DNA from: Phlebiopsis flavidoalba | Taxonomy: Eukaryota; Basidiomycota; Agaricomycetes; Polyporales; Phanerochaetaceae | DNA: 64,000 bases | Reading direction: 5' to 3' | NCBI GenBank assembly: GCA_035772785.1 | Contig: JAOCPU010000010.1 | Coordinates: 62,001-126,000, forward strand | Shown: piece after piece, positions 49,779 through 61,301 of the stretch | Numbering within the stretch: the first letter of the stretch is position 1 | Layout: every line of letters starts with the position of its first letter | Position numbers and translations under genes: made by a program | The notes under the pieces: generated by a model | Database searches by the model: none | Told to the model about the DNA's origin: nothing | What the model saw: only the letters and a program-made list of their open reading frames with translations

Positions 49779-51593
49779 ATGCGCTTCTTCAACATCTTCC
49801 TTGCCGCGTCGGCCACGCTCTGTGTCCCCACGTTTGCCGCCCCGGTGATCACCTCTTTCCCTTTGCCAGGCAACACAGTTTCCACCGTCCCGCTGTCGGT
49901 CTTCAAGGGACCCCACACTAGTGTGCAGCCTATCCAGTGAGTTCCAGCCTCCCTCAACCCCTGATTGTGGGCTAATATCAATTAACAGCGGATTGCACGG
50001 CTTTATCGCACGTGACGTCGAGGAGCTTCTCCTCCGTTCGTGTGTTGAGGACGAGAGCGGTGCCTTCGGCTTGACTGATATATCTTCAAAATCGGAACCA
50101 AGATAATTGGCGGCCTTTTTCGGCGGTGAGTGTGATGTGCATATATACCCGAAAGGTTCCTCAGCTAACACATACTCTGCAACAACAGCCAACAGCAAAG
50201 TCGCGAGTTTTTGTGGACATCCTGTCCCGTGCCGCGGACGACGCTGAGAGTGGTGCCTTCGGCTTTGGAGATATTTTCAAGATTGGTGCGAAGATCATCG
50301 GTGGCCTTATCGGTGGAGGGTATGTCTCGCTCGCTCACAGCTAGGACTTGCGACTTTGTGACTGACCAACCAATGAAGGAACAACAACCAACAACGTCGT
50401 GAATTTGTGAGGTCCTCGAGAGGGCTGCCGCGGACAGCGATGCTAGCGGTGCTTTGGTATTGGTGATCTCTTCAAGTTCGGCGCCAAGATCATCGGTGGT
50501 CTCATTGGTGGCGGGTAAGGTACCCTACATGCGATGTCCATCCCTGGGTTCTTATCCCAAATTTTCGCAGTAAACAGCAACCAGCAGCGCCGTGACTTCC
50601 AGCTAGAGAGCCGCGAATTTGCCGACATCTTGACCAGGGCCGCCGCAGATGCTGGAACGCGAGCGGTGCCTTCGGACTCGGTGACCTCTTCAAGTTTGGT
50701 GCCAAGATTATCGGCGGTTTGATTGGAAGGTGTGTCCTCCGTTCGTATTCATAGATCTAACGTACTGACTCTCCTTCAGCGGGCAACAACAACAACCAGC
50801 GCCGTGATTTCGAAGAGCTCCTGGCCCGTGCTGCCACTGAGGCTGACGAGAGCGGCGCCTTCGGCCTCGGGTCCATCCTGAAGTTCGGCGCTAGCCTCCT
50901 CCTCGGTGGTCTCTTCAGCGGAAAGTAAGCGGCCATACACACAGCGATATGGACATTTCTAATTGTCCCGGTAATAGCGGTAACCAGCGCCGTGACTTTG
51001 AAGAGCTCTTGAACCGTGCCGCAACCGATGCTGACCAGAGCGGCGCCTTCGGCCTTGGCTCCATCCTCAAAATTCGGCGCGAGCCTCCTCGGTGGTCTCT
51101 TCAGCGGAAGGTCAGTTCAACTAAGTTTATGGCATGAACACCTCTCACATTTGGTAACAGCGGAAACCAGCGCCGTGAACTCATGGAACTCCTTGCCGGC
51201 GCGCTGACGTTGCCACGAACGACGAGAGCGGTGCCTTCGGCCTTGGATCCATTATCAAGTTCGGTGCTAGCCTTCTTGGCGGCCTCTTTGGCGGAAGGTA
51301 CGTTGTATCATAACGTTGGCTCCAACTGCTCTAACACACGACTGTTTGGATTTTAGCAACAGCCAGCGTCGTGAAGTTGTCGAGATCCTGTCGCGCGCTG
51401 CAGTTGAGAGCGACGAGAGCGGCGCCTTCGGGCTCGGATCTATCCTCAAGTTCGGTGCGAGCCTGCTTGGTGGCCTCTTCAGTGGGTGAGCACAAATATC
51501 CCTTTCAACAGTCTCTGAGTTGCATTCTGACTCAATGTATCCAGTAATCAACGCCGGGAACTCCTCGAGGTTCTCGCTAGGGCTGGCGGCTGA
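49779..51593 (+). CDS. Secreted exon-repeat polyprotein, KEX2-processed-repeat type
   Basis: Exon 1 (49779-49936) encodes a signal peptide (MRFFNIFLAASATLCVPTFA) and a short pro-region. It is followed by eight similar exons and a short terminal one: 49989-50125, 50189-50319, 50379-50514, 50571-50729, 50780-50924, 50978-51110, 51161-51297, 51357-51485, 51545-51593. Each full unit of about 43-47 residues opens with a Gly/Asn/Gln linker ending in QRR or a relic, then an acidic helix (FEELL.RAA..AD) and ESGAFG, then a Gly-rich hydrophobic core with one or two Lys (for example ILKFGASLLGGLF). Clean introns run 50-63 bases, phase 2 where the frame is intact. Dibasic sites ahead of each unit suggest Kex2 release of many similar small peptides. 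Indels break several units. No Cys and no Tyr in the cores. Function unknown; membrane-active or surface-assembling peptides are both possible. Confidence 0.8.
49989..51593 (+). repeat. Exon-intron tandem array, eight full units plus a truncated end unit
   Basis: Each repeat is one exon plus its following intron, about 180-200 bases. Exon sequence is strongly conserved (GAGAGCGG.GCCTTCGG in nearly all units) while introns are not. Two subtypes are visible: units 1-4 carry KIIGGL cores, units 5-8 carry ASLLGGLF-type cores. The terminal unit stops after the helix (ELLEVLARAGG) and lacks the hydrophobic core. Confidence 0.85.
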
Positions 51594-52876
51594 TCTTGAG
51601 TAGAGCGGGATTTAAGCCTTCTCTATTATTTCATTCTCAACTTGGTGCCTTTGTGACGAGACCTTTGTACGATTCCAGTCATGACTCGAATGAAATTAGT
51701 TGCTTTCGAAACCTTAGATCGACGTTAAATGAATCGTCCGGCATTCTGGACTCCCTAGCTTCGCATATTACAAGCTAGCTTAAGTAATGCTAATGTTAAC
51801 GTTTGCTTAGACATACAGTACTCAAGTGGGAAATTTTCCGTCGGTCAAAAGGGCAACAGCCGTAGTATATATGAGTGGACTCGAAGCTGGAAAACATGCG
51901 GTTGCGTGGCCTGCTATCGGAAGCACGTACCCGCCATTGTCTTACTTTCCAAGCTAGAAATACACTGTAGACTCTGTAAACCTTAGCCGTATTGTTCCTA
52001 GATTATCAAGCAATACTGCATGTTGGCACATTCCGATCGAAGTCCATCTAGCTCTGTAGTCATATCCAGAAGCAGTGTGGTCTCTCAGGCTAGCCGTGGT
52101 AGTAAGTGATGAAGCCATGAAAGTAACTGTCACGCTAGCACTACGGGCCTCCACAAGGTCCTCTGTATCCTGAGTGAAAGGGTAAAAGCACTGTAAGAAA
52201 CTCGTTTCAGATATTAAATATATATGTAGCAAATATTTTCCTTGAGCGACGTAGTATACACAGGTCGTGCGTACGGGCAGAGAAAGTGAACTCGGGGGTA
52301 GAATCAGGCGCATGATTGGCTCAACCGCAAGAGTAAACCCACTTGTTCGGCCGACATAAGTGAGCTTCATAGGGCCTCAGCGGTGCCAATTGCATAGCAT
52401 GGTGGGAGCATGCTATCTTGGAACGTCAGAGTTTGGCCTCGTGAGTTCCCGTTTAGCGCCTAGGAAGCAGTACGAACGTCTTCGCAGGACGGTTTATGCG
52501 GGATTTGCGGGATCAATGCAATGCAATTTTGGTAGAAAGTCCACCTTTATAGTCTTTTGTTGCGTGAAAACGGGGTCCTGTGGCCTAGACTCCCTCTGAG
52601 GGTGATTCGCTCATCAACTGACTTCTATAGTTGCCTAATTAGGGCGGCGGTGTAACGGAGGAACGGCCCGGAGCTCCGCCGGCTGAGGCGGCAGTCGGAC
52701 GACTCGGACGACGGCTGGGCGCAAGGATGTTCAGAAATGAACCCCTCATTTCTCGCCTCGAGGATTGGCTCTCACAGCAACCTTGACATGACTTGACGAA
52801 CGACAACGTTGAACACGATACCCCCTAGAATTTTCCTTTCTTTCTTTCCCCGCACAAGCTAGACTAGACTCCTAGA
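51594..52876. other. Intergenic, about 1.3 kb
   Basis: No gene supported; 138-codon antisense ORF (51954-52370) has no domain. GC-rich block at 52640-52700, then a C/T-rich leader (52825-52860) just before the transporter ATG. Confidence 0.4.
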
Positions 52877-55346
52877 ATGCCTTCAGCAGCATTTCTCATC
52901 TATTCGGGCATCATGCCTCTGATCAAGACGTATGTTAATTTCCTCTGCTTTCGGACTAGCACTGAGCATAATGTATCAGATATATATCCATATTCAGTCT
53001 GTGGATATTACTTGGCCAAGAAGGGCCTATTCCCTCCAGCTGCCTCGAAGGGTGCCTCGCAAGTCACGATGAATGTATCATTACCTGCGCTGGTGTTCGC
53101 CAACATCGTGCCCGCATTTACAATCCCCAAAACATATCGGCACTGGGACCGCTCTTTCACTTGGGCCATTTCACATACATGGCTTTTGGGTTCCTTGGCG
53201 TGTGCAGTCATCTCGCGAATTCTGTTATGTGCCAAGGTAACTTTTGGCAGGGCATCATCGTGTTAGACAAGCCATAGGCAATTGGGGAAACCTGCGTGCG
53301 TTACAAACTTAAAATCTGTTAGGGCCGCTCACAATAATTAACCATATGATTTACAGCGAATGCCGTTGCTGCTATCTGTGAACACAACAATCCCCCTTTG
53401 ATCCAAACACAGACCCACGACAATGGAGTTCATCTCATCTCAGTTCATGAAGGGTCGTGCTCATTATTCGAAAGTGGGTGTATCGTTTGTGTCCATTTTT
53501 CATTGTATCGTATCATTTGTTTTCTGGGTCATGGGCGCTGTCCAATTCTTTGGCATGGGACTACCGGCCAGGTATTTCCTCAAGGGGATGACGCGGAGCG
53601 GCGATACACCTGGCAGGAGAAAACCCATCGGTTCATTCGTCGCGCGCTACATTCCTCCGTCAGCCTGCTGCTGCAAAGCAAATGTCACCATCAAGTTCCG
53701 GCTGCCCAAGTGAAATACTACGGGATGAGAAGGAGAAAGATCCCGAGGAGGCCACCCGTTATGGTCGTTGCCTGAGACAACACTGGACGAGGACGGGGTG
53801 TTTCCGCAGATCCTGAGGTACAGCTGGTCAGGCGGGCATCTCATGCCTCTGCCCTGTCCACCCGAACCTGTCTGGAGTCTGGTCTGGTCCCATCACATGC
53901 GGGCACAGCTGCCCTCGACACCGAGAGCACGACCGCCACTGTACCTTCCACCAGGTCCCACCAGGCTTCGCATGCCGAATGTTCTAATGGCACGTTCCCT
54001 TCGCCCCTTTATGGCACTTGTGAACCCCGTGACCGTCACAATTGCCATCTCTCTGCCGATTTTTCTCTTGTCCAACCGTTGAAGGCACTCTTCGTTGACG
54101 TGTCCAGTTACTGGGGGTCCGGACTGGAAGGGTCCGGATGGAAAGCCACCATTGCGCGTTCATAATTGACACAGGTACTGCGCCCCGTGCCATGTGTCGC
54201 GACTGGATTTCAGGTTAACAATGATGCTCACTCGCATTTCGCTCCACTCCACAGCTAATTTCGTAGGAAACATAGCAGTGCCTCTGGCACTAATCATGCT
54301 CGGTGCCTCGTTCGCGCGACTCCGGATACCGCGGCCACTCTCGCGGTTACCCATTGTGGCCATGATAGCCGTGACGATTGTAAAGATGGCTATACTACCA
54401 GTTGTCGGCATTGTCATAGTACAGTCGATGGTGACGGTGGCCTATGATTGACAAAGCATCAGGAAACGCGCGAAGCTACATAGAAAGCCACTTTGTACAC
54501 AGTCTACGTAGCACGCCGTACCTCCATCGGTGATGTCCGTAGACCCGGTACATGTTGATAGCATCAATAAACCCATCAACATGACGACATGTCCATCTGT
54601 CTACACCGTAACCTCAACCGTTTAGTCCCTCTATGAATCGTGAAAGCCAGCACACCTTCATATATCGCCCACAGCTGCTCGAACTTGTCTTCTTTTGACC
54701 TTCGGGCTTACCCCCAGTCTCAAGATACAAGTGCTCCAACGTGTCTGCCCTAGTAAGACGGATGGCGCAATCGGGCCAAGCGCCCCGGTTGACTTTTTCA
54801 AGTTTGTCGCGTCGTCGTTTTGCTCTGTCCCTCCGGTCCCTCCTCTTCTCTCCTCCTCCGATGCGTTTTAAATGGTGTTTGTGTTTTGCTAAATGCCGCC
54901 CAATATCTTGCAAAGGTGAGTGCGAGTCCTATCGGCGTCTTCCATCCTGCAATCACGGCGCCGCGGCCCAGTGTTTCTCCGAGCTTAGTGATACAAGAGT
55001 CATGGTGGACTGAATTCGTCTTGGTAGAAGGTACGTGTTGCTAGTTTCTGTGTTATATCACTCTCAGCTTACCAAGTTGTTCCCGCAAAAGTCGCACCTG
55101 GGCCTATGAAACCGCAACGCCGTTGTGTAGCGGCGACGCTCACGCAATGGTCATTACCACGCAACGTAACCGCTAGGTAAGAGCAAGGCTCACGCAACGG
55201 CGACACTCACTCAAATTTTGGGAATCACTTGCGTGGCCGCAACACTGCGCAGCTATGATGCTCAGCGCGCGACGGGGACGCTCATGGTGACGACGATACT
55301 TCCACAGCAGCAACGTTTGTGTGCGAATAGTACTCGGTGACATGGT

Positions 55347-55388
55347 TGGCTTGTCAACAGTACACAGTGGCTTGTCAACAGTACACAG
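55347..55388. repeat. 21-bp exact tandem duplication
   Basis: TGGCTTGTCAACAGTACACAG at 55347-55367 is repeated exactly at 55368-55388 (unit shown minus its last base elsewhere). It is inside the putative insertion. Confidence 0.9.
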
Positions 55389-55679
55389 CGAGAATACTCA
55401 CACGGCAACAACGCTTGTGCGGCAATGGTGTGTGCGCTGATAGTACCCGCGAGATGACCCCGGCTGTCGATGCCTATGCAGCGGTTCCTCTACTATCAAA
55501 TGGCTTAGTGTGCATTGTATAGTACTTGTACTCATAGTATACATTCAAAAATGACATCTATTACAATTCAATCAAAATCTGGCATGATTTGTGTAGTTGA
55601 GTGGGCTGATATGACATGGTATGAAGACGCCTAATAGAGGTTTGGATTGCTATGGGCTGCTACGGATCATTCAGTGCAA

Positions 55680-55747
55680 GGTATGGAGTACTATGTACGG
55701 GGGGGTACTTCGCTACCATGGTATGACTGCTACCCAGACTCCATACC
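55680..55747. repeat. 10-bp inverted repeat with 48-base loop
   Basis: GGTATGGAGT (55680-55689) and its exact complement ACTCCATACC (55738-55747). The loop contains a run of seven G and a smaller GGGTA/TACCC pair. Near the right end of the putative insertion. Confidence 0.8.
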
Positions 55748-56224
55748 TCTACGGCGCAAGGTGAAATTTCCCTGATGAGAATCAAAAGCCGAGCGCTTCG
55801 TGGCGATGTTTCTCAGCGGGACGCCTGCCGCGGTCAAGTAAGGCTCCAATATCCCGCTTTTTCTACCAGCGGCTTCTGAAGCATCTCTGCATTCTCACAG
55901 CCAAATGATTGTTGCCAGTCTGTATGCGCCAGATGGAAACGTCGATACCCTTTCGGTACGCGCCTGACAGCATCTCGTGTGTGCCTGGCGCAGCGCCTGA
56001 TCCCAGTCTCGTCCGTGTCCGTAGGCCTTCCTCCTGGTGCAATGTGAGTCTTCTTTGCGTCCATCTTTCCCGAAAACAACGGCTGACGCGACGTCACAGA
56101 TGTATTCATGTTTTTCTCCTCCTCGTGGGTCTTTCCGTGGGCATTTCCCTTCCGGCTCAACATACTGACATTCTCACCATTCAGTGCCATTACGGCCATC
56201 GCCCTGTTACTGCTGCCAAGTTAG

Positions 56225-57413
56225 ACTTGGACGTATTAGACGTATCCATGCTTACAGGAACCACTCCACGGAACTGGTAGACTGGGGTGTCATAGAGCAA
56301 TGACGGACTTACGGGGGTACCGAGAAAACCTAGATGCGGACGGCGAATACATGCCAAAGTTGTAATGTTTGTATACATTTGCTCTTAGATGAAATGCACA
56401 AGCTAGTCTTGTTAACTCTTCGCAGCATTGGCATCACCGCTTCTTTGCCACGACGTCTCTTGGGCGATACATTGAGACAAATTCATGCATTAAATTCGTC
56501 AGAGCCTTCAAATAGACCATGGGGGCTGCGAGATTCTACAGACATCTATGCAAGCGACTCCTCACCTAGAGCTGAAGGATATCAACAGAAGATGCCAGAC
56601 AGTATCAACTCATCTCAGACATGAAACGCTCGCACGAATAATCTGCGCATTTTCTACGTCAGTACATCGCAGACCGGTGACATTTTCTCTGGGGAAAAAG
56701 CGATGCCGCAAGACGTAAGTGTTCTGCCCAGTCCCAGCTTCACAGCGTGACCCTTGGCCTGGAGTAGTATTAGTACCCGCAGCCGGCTGCAGTCAAATAC
56801 CTAGTGACAGGACGGCCACACCTCAGCCTGCATTGCTTTCGCATCAAGGCGACTTCGGCGAGTGGCGTAACCGGACGGTGCAACGTCCCCCGGTGCCCGC
56901 GCGTGGTCAGGATGCGCGAAAGGCGGTCTGCGGGGGTTTTTGCCCACGCTTCCCGATTGTAATGATGAAACATGCAGTGCTGCTATAAATCTGAGCGGGC
57001 GTGATTGAGACGTGATTGACGCGATGCGGTTCTTATCCGCACGTAGGTCGTCGCAGAAGGTAAGACCGTGGGGGCTGGAAGTGGGGCAGCGGGCCAAGCA
57101 TATATTTCGTGTGTGCCGAGCCCCAAGGTTTCCAGGCCGATCTGTTCGGGAGAGATGATGCCCAGAACCCATCAGTCATTTGGGCGAGAATAGATATATG
57201 GAGATATGAATATGGTTCTATGAATATCATCTAATGCAGCGTGGGCGTGAATTACTACTCGATATGGATTATACTGGGTCTAGCCGTAAGGGGTGATATT
57301 TGCTACAAAGAAGTCCTCAATGATGGGTGTGTCCGTCTATACGCCGCGGCGTGTCCATGCAATGCAGTGCCAAAACGATGATGATGCAAGAGGTCAACGG
57401 TCAACGTCAAAGA
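56225..57413. other. Intergenic, about 1.2 kb
   Basis: Convergent spacer between the transporter and the SDR. Short ORFs only. Confidence 0.35.
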
Positions 57414-58634
57414 TCAAAACTCCAGATTCGTCGATACACTCTCCCACTCGTCAAGCGACTTGAGTGACCCTGTCGCACTTGCCGCGGACATCGCGGTACA
57501 CGTCCTGACCCATGAACAACCACATGGGCCACTCCCGACCCCGTGCCTCACCCTCGCCCCCGCACGACATCGACGAGCAGCTCCATCGCCTTGCGCGGAT
57601 CGCCCCGCTCGTAGCCCGAGATAGAGTTGAACCGAGCGCGGCCCTTTTCCGCGCAGCTTGTCATACGCGGGTATGTGCTTGTGAATGGTAACCGGTTTGG
57701 CCGAGTGCGCTTTTGTGCGGAACGAGCCCGGGATAAGGACCGTGACGCGTATTGAGAACTGAGCTAATTCAGAGGCGTACGACTCGCCCAGAGCTGCATG
57801 TATGACAGTGAGACAACGTGTATCAAGGGCCTGGAGGTGCGTGCGTGCTTACCATGGACAGCGGCTTTTGAGGCGGCGTAGAAGCCTGCGAACATAGACC
57901 GGTTAGTATTCCTATGTTCGTATGTAGCACTGCAACGTCCCATTCGTCACCAACTGGCTGTAGAAGGAGGATGTTCATGAGATCAAGCAAGCGCTGTGCG
58001 GGAAAAATGGGGGTCACACTCACAGGGCAGGCTGCGTGCCAACCAGTACGGCTGCCGACAATAACAATCGTTCCTGATTGACGTTCCCGCATATGGGGGA
58101 GGGCAGCGTTCGTAACATTGAGGACGCCGAATACGTTGGTCTGGAACTGTCTTTTTGCATAGCAGCCAGAGATCTGTCAAAGCAGTCAGAATCGACCCTT
58201 CGCGGAACTGTCAGCGCCACATGGGGAAAACGCACCCGCCCTCTTCCAGCACTGACTTCATGCCGAGCCACCCTGCGTTGTTCACAACAACGTCGATGCG
58301 GCCCCATATCGAGATCGCGCGCTCGACTGTCCGCTGAATGTTTTCTACTGTGTCAGACACATCGAGTCTCAACAACGCGAGGCGCGATGGAGTAGCCTCG
58401 GGAAGCGAGTAGAAGTGTTTTGATCTTTTCAAGGTTGCGGGCGGTCGCAATAACGCGATCGCCGCGAGCTAGTGCTGAGGTTACTAGCTCTTTTCCGAAG
58501 CCAGAAGAGCCAGGTTCCTATGAGGAAGGCAGTCAGCTCCTGGGGACACGGTGACGAATAGCAACTATCGTACCAGTGATGAACCAGACACGCTGAGGTT
58601 CTGAGGAGACTAGAGAAGGCAGATCATGAGGGAT
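57414..58634 (-). CDS. Short-chain dehydrogenase/reductase, frame-broken
   Basis: Exon 1 ends SSEPQRVWFITG, then after a 57-base intron SGFGKELVTSALARGDRVIA and TARNLEKIK, giving TGxxxGxG. APRLALLRLDVSD, WGRIDVVVNNAGWLGMKSVL (NNAG) and GTIVIVGSRTGWHAACP follow, then across introns the catalytic GFYAASKAAVHG (YxxxK). The C-terminus reads REWPMWLFMGQDVYRDVRGK, CDRVTQ, LDEWESVS and TNLEF before TGA at 57414. This is a classical NADP(H) SDR of the fungal oxidoreductase group; the C-terminal WLxxGxDAYxxV motif is typical. Substrate unknown. The exact start codon is obscured, probably by an indel near 58630. Confidence 0.82.
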
Positions 58635-58691
58635 GAGACCAGTAGAGGAATGGAACTGTGGGGGGAATGGGGAGTACGGCCCATGACCGCA

Positions 58692-58699
58692 AAGTTTAT
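58692..58699 (-). promoter_or_regulatory. TATA-like box of the SDR gene
   Basis: Read on the minus strand the sequence is GGTATATAAAC, about 60 bases upstream of the presumed SDR start. Confidence 0.4.
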
Positions 58700-60100
58700 A
58701 TACCAAACACTGTCGTGGTGTGCTTGCAGTGATGGCGGTCCGAGGCGCAGATTGTTGGCCTGCAAAGTTATCTGCTCGCGGACCCGATCCGCCTTTGGCG
58801 CTGACAGTGCTATGCAGCCACGCAGCATCAGAGGAGTCGGCCTGCAAGCGCCGCCGCCGTGTGCCCACGCTGCTGAAACGGGCTCTCGGACAGTATTACT
58901 CGGAACGCTGCAGGTGTGACCGAAGCTTGCCACGGATCACCGAGCGTTCGTCTACTGCGCGAAAAGTAGAAAGGCATGGCAGTGACCACAGACTGGCGAA
59001 TCCTCGCGGCGTACCTAGCACGTGATCTGCCACCTTCCTCTCCGAGGACTCTATCAAGAGAGTGAGAACAGAACGACGTCCGTATACCCACGGAAGCTGT
59101 GGGCTGTACGCACTCTAGACTGACTCCTTTCGCGAGTAGTTCGGCATACCGGGAGTTCGGCCATACCTTTGTACCTTTAGAGTACCGATACACAAGGATT
59201 TGCGGCGACATGCTGAACTTTCAGGTATCGGACTGCGCCTTTACACGGAGCCTCGGTGCTTAGGGGCGTTGCTAGGACCCGGAGAAAGTCGCCTGAGAAA
59301 ACGAGGTGTGGAATGCACGAAATACAAAAAAGGCGTCTCTGAGAACGTCTGTCAGTTGCCGGCATCAAGAAGCCTACACTCGAATTCGCTCACCAGAAGA
59401 TCAGGCCCGACGCTGCAAGAGAGCGCAACCACAGCTTCTGTCCGTATGCCTCGAAACCGGGCACTAGCTAATGTCCTGCTCGCGCCAGAGGCTGACTAGA
59501 GCACGGCGAAACACAGTCGCGGTACAGCATTGGCCACGGTAGCACATGCACCAAGAGAGCGTGTCCGATTCGTGGGATGCAGGCGTTTGTGTCGACTATT
59601 TGGACGCCACAGGGGCAAGGCCAGGAAAATCCCTCCTGTGGTGACAGGCGTTGGGCCAATTTGAGTGGGGCCGGATTCGATGTCCATAGTGTCAGGCCTT
59701 GATATCTTGAGTGATACCAGAGAGAGTATCCGCCAGGCTTGGGTGCAGAGGCGTCAGCGATCTGCATCTAGCCGGATACAGCGACAATCAGACTCCCAAC
59801 CAAACATAGCCTGTGCGCGAACATCGACAGAATTGCGTCAGTAGCTGAAAACGTAATTCAGGTCGTGAACGAGGCAGAACCGCGCCCCATTGGCCCGCCT
59901 CAGGCAGCTTCGACTGTGACAGGAGAGGGGTTCGCCGCCGTAGCATCCTTTGTCTGACTGTCTCATGTGTGCTTGTCCATTGTGCCTTCTCTGCGCGCGA
60001 TAAGATGCTCAATTCGTCTAGAATGCGAGATCTCCGTAAAATATCGTCGGGGGGCCCGGTGGCTGAAGGTCACCCGCAGATTGAAATATCATCTACCGTC
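58700..60100. other. About 1.4 kb without a supported gene
   Basis: Antisense ORFs of 99-127 codons without domains. Plus-strand text near 59865-59955 (EAEPRPIGPPQAASTVTGE) may be the 5' part of the next unidentified region. Confidence 0.3.
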
Positions 60101-61060
60101 TAGGTTCACAAAGAACATCGTGAGCAGGAGAGAGCAAAGAGATAAACAGCGTGCCTTCATCACTTGCCGATGCCATCATGTTATCAGCGTCGAACGCTGT
60201 TCATCGTCGCATAAGACTCTGGGTAAGAGGCATCAGTGCGGCATTTGAGCGTTTACAGCCACAGATATCCGAGGAATTTACCTCGTCGGAGGCTGTTGAG
60301 GATGCTTCATGAGAAGACATTCATTTCGCAACCTTTGGCAAACATGGATGTACTTACACTGCTTATGAGGTCACTTCTGGTTTGTTCGACAGCAAGGGCG
60401 CCTCAGACCCGCGTATGCATGTCGCGGATGCATGTGCCTTCCGTCTCTGCGAACAATGCTAAGCGAGGTTTCGCGAGAACGCAAGTCTACTGGTCAGCTC
60501 GTTCGATCCTAAACTTGGTGTTATGGGCGCAGCATTGCCGCGGTGGAACAGAAGCATCGAAGGACAAGTGAGAAGCGGGTGTGATATCGTCACTTGGACC
60601 AACGGCATAGCATACTCGACAGGCTTCAGACCACCTCTGGGTACGCGAGAAAATGTGTATGATATGTCCTTTCAGATAAGAATGAAACATGGCCACCTCG
60701 GGCGATGTGTGCGAGCGAGGGATAGTAGGCTGACATCAAGATGTTGACGACGATCCATTGGTAGATGGTATCAAGAATTATCTGAAGACATACCCCAAAG
60801 ATACGATCTATGAGTGTGCTTTGTAGGCAATATCTGCCACTCACATTACTAGAATCATCATCATCAACGCGAAGATGTACGTTTTTCTCACAAACAGCAA
60901 GGAATTGGACAATGGAAAACAACCCGCAGTTGTCACGCCATCATGGTTACAGGAGATGTCACGAGCCGTTACTGCTACTGCTGCGTGACAATGTAACGCC
61001 ACTTCATTTCTTGCCATCAATTGGCTCGCAAGACATTCTGGACCGACATTGTGAGTAGTA
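60100..61060 (+). CDS. Unidentified coding region
   Basis: One frame stays protein-like for over 400 bases with only two stops, which indels could explain: SSLADAIMLSASNAVHRRIR, LWVRGISAAFERLQPQISEE, DIHFATFGKHGCTYTAYEVT and SGLFDSKGASDPRMHVADAC. Later pieces are GVMGAALPRWNRS, IVTWTNGIAYSTGFRPPLGT and KNYLKTYPKDTIYECAL. I cannot place it in a family and cannot set the ends. It reads like a globular cytosolic protein; no signal or membrane segment seen. Confidence 0.35.
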
Positions 61061-61301
61061 AAATATCTCGCCCGCTGCAAATGCAACTCCAATCTCTAGA
61101 AATGTAAAAGATCTTCGGAACTTCAACCTGCTCATCTAGTGCGTGAATGTGACCAAGAAAGTGGTTCACTCAGTCTAACGCGTCATTCTCACGCAGCGCT
61201 TGAACGCGGTTTCAAACAAACTTTGACCTTCATTCGCACGAACGAAAATCGGGATCTGTGAGCTCACGACCTACAGGCACAGGTCGCTACCCCGAGCCGT
61301 C

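Larger units (their letters stand above)
54465..55790. mobile_element. Putative insertion inside the transporter gene
   Basis: About 1.3 kb with no similarity to the transporter, whose coding sequence is interrupted exactly here. Short imperfect inverted ends are possible: CATCAGGAAA at the left and TTTCCCTGATG at the right. Inside are a 21-bp tandem duplication (55347-55388), repeated ACGCTCACGCAA-like motifs (55130-55300) and a hairpin (55680-55747). No transposase frame. Limits are approximate. Confidence 0.45.
52877..56224 (+). pseudogene. Auxin-efflux-carrier-type membrane transporter, split by a 1.3 kb insertion
   Basis: Begins MPSAAFLIYSGIMPLIKT, then after an intron CGYYLAKKGLFPPAASKGAS, QVTMNVSLPALVFANIVPAF (helices 2-3 of the auxin efflux carrier family) and FFWVMGAVQFFGM. 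NPVTVTIAISLP, ANFVGNIAVPLALIMLGASF, ARLRIPRPLSRLP and IVKMAILPVVGIVIVQSMVT follow, to about 54460. The last helices resume only at about 55795: RFVAMFLSGTPAAVN, intron 55838-55900, QMIVASLYAPDGNVDTLS, intron 55956-56024, AFLLVQ, then WVFPWAFPFRLNILTF and a stop at 56222. Terminal exons have intact splice sites, so the break is recent or the insert is spliced as a giant intron. Such carriers export small molecules from ER or plasma membrane; substrate unknown. Confidence 0.7.

Noticed and set aside
49989..51485. Dikaritin-type ribosomal peptide precursor
   Set aside because: The dibasic repeat layout fits, but cores lack the Tyr used for cyclisation and no DUF3328-type oxidase is visible in the neighbourhood.
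54614..54913. 99-codon Lys/Arg-rich antisense ORF in the transporter insertion
   Set aside because: It has no transposase or DNA-binding motif and arises from a C/T-rich stretch.
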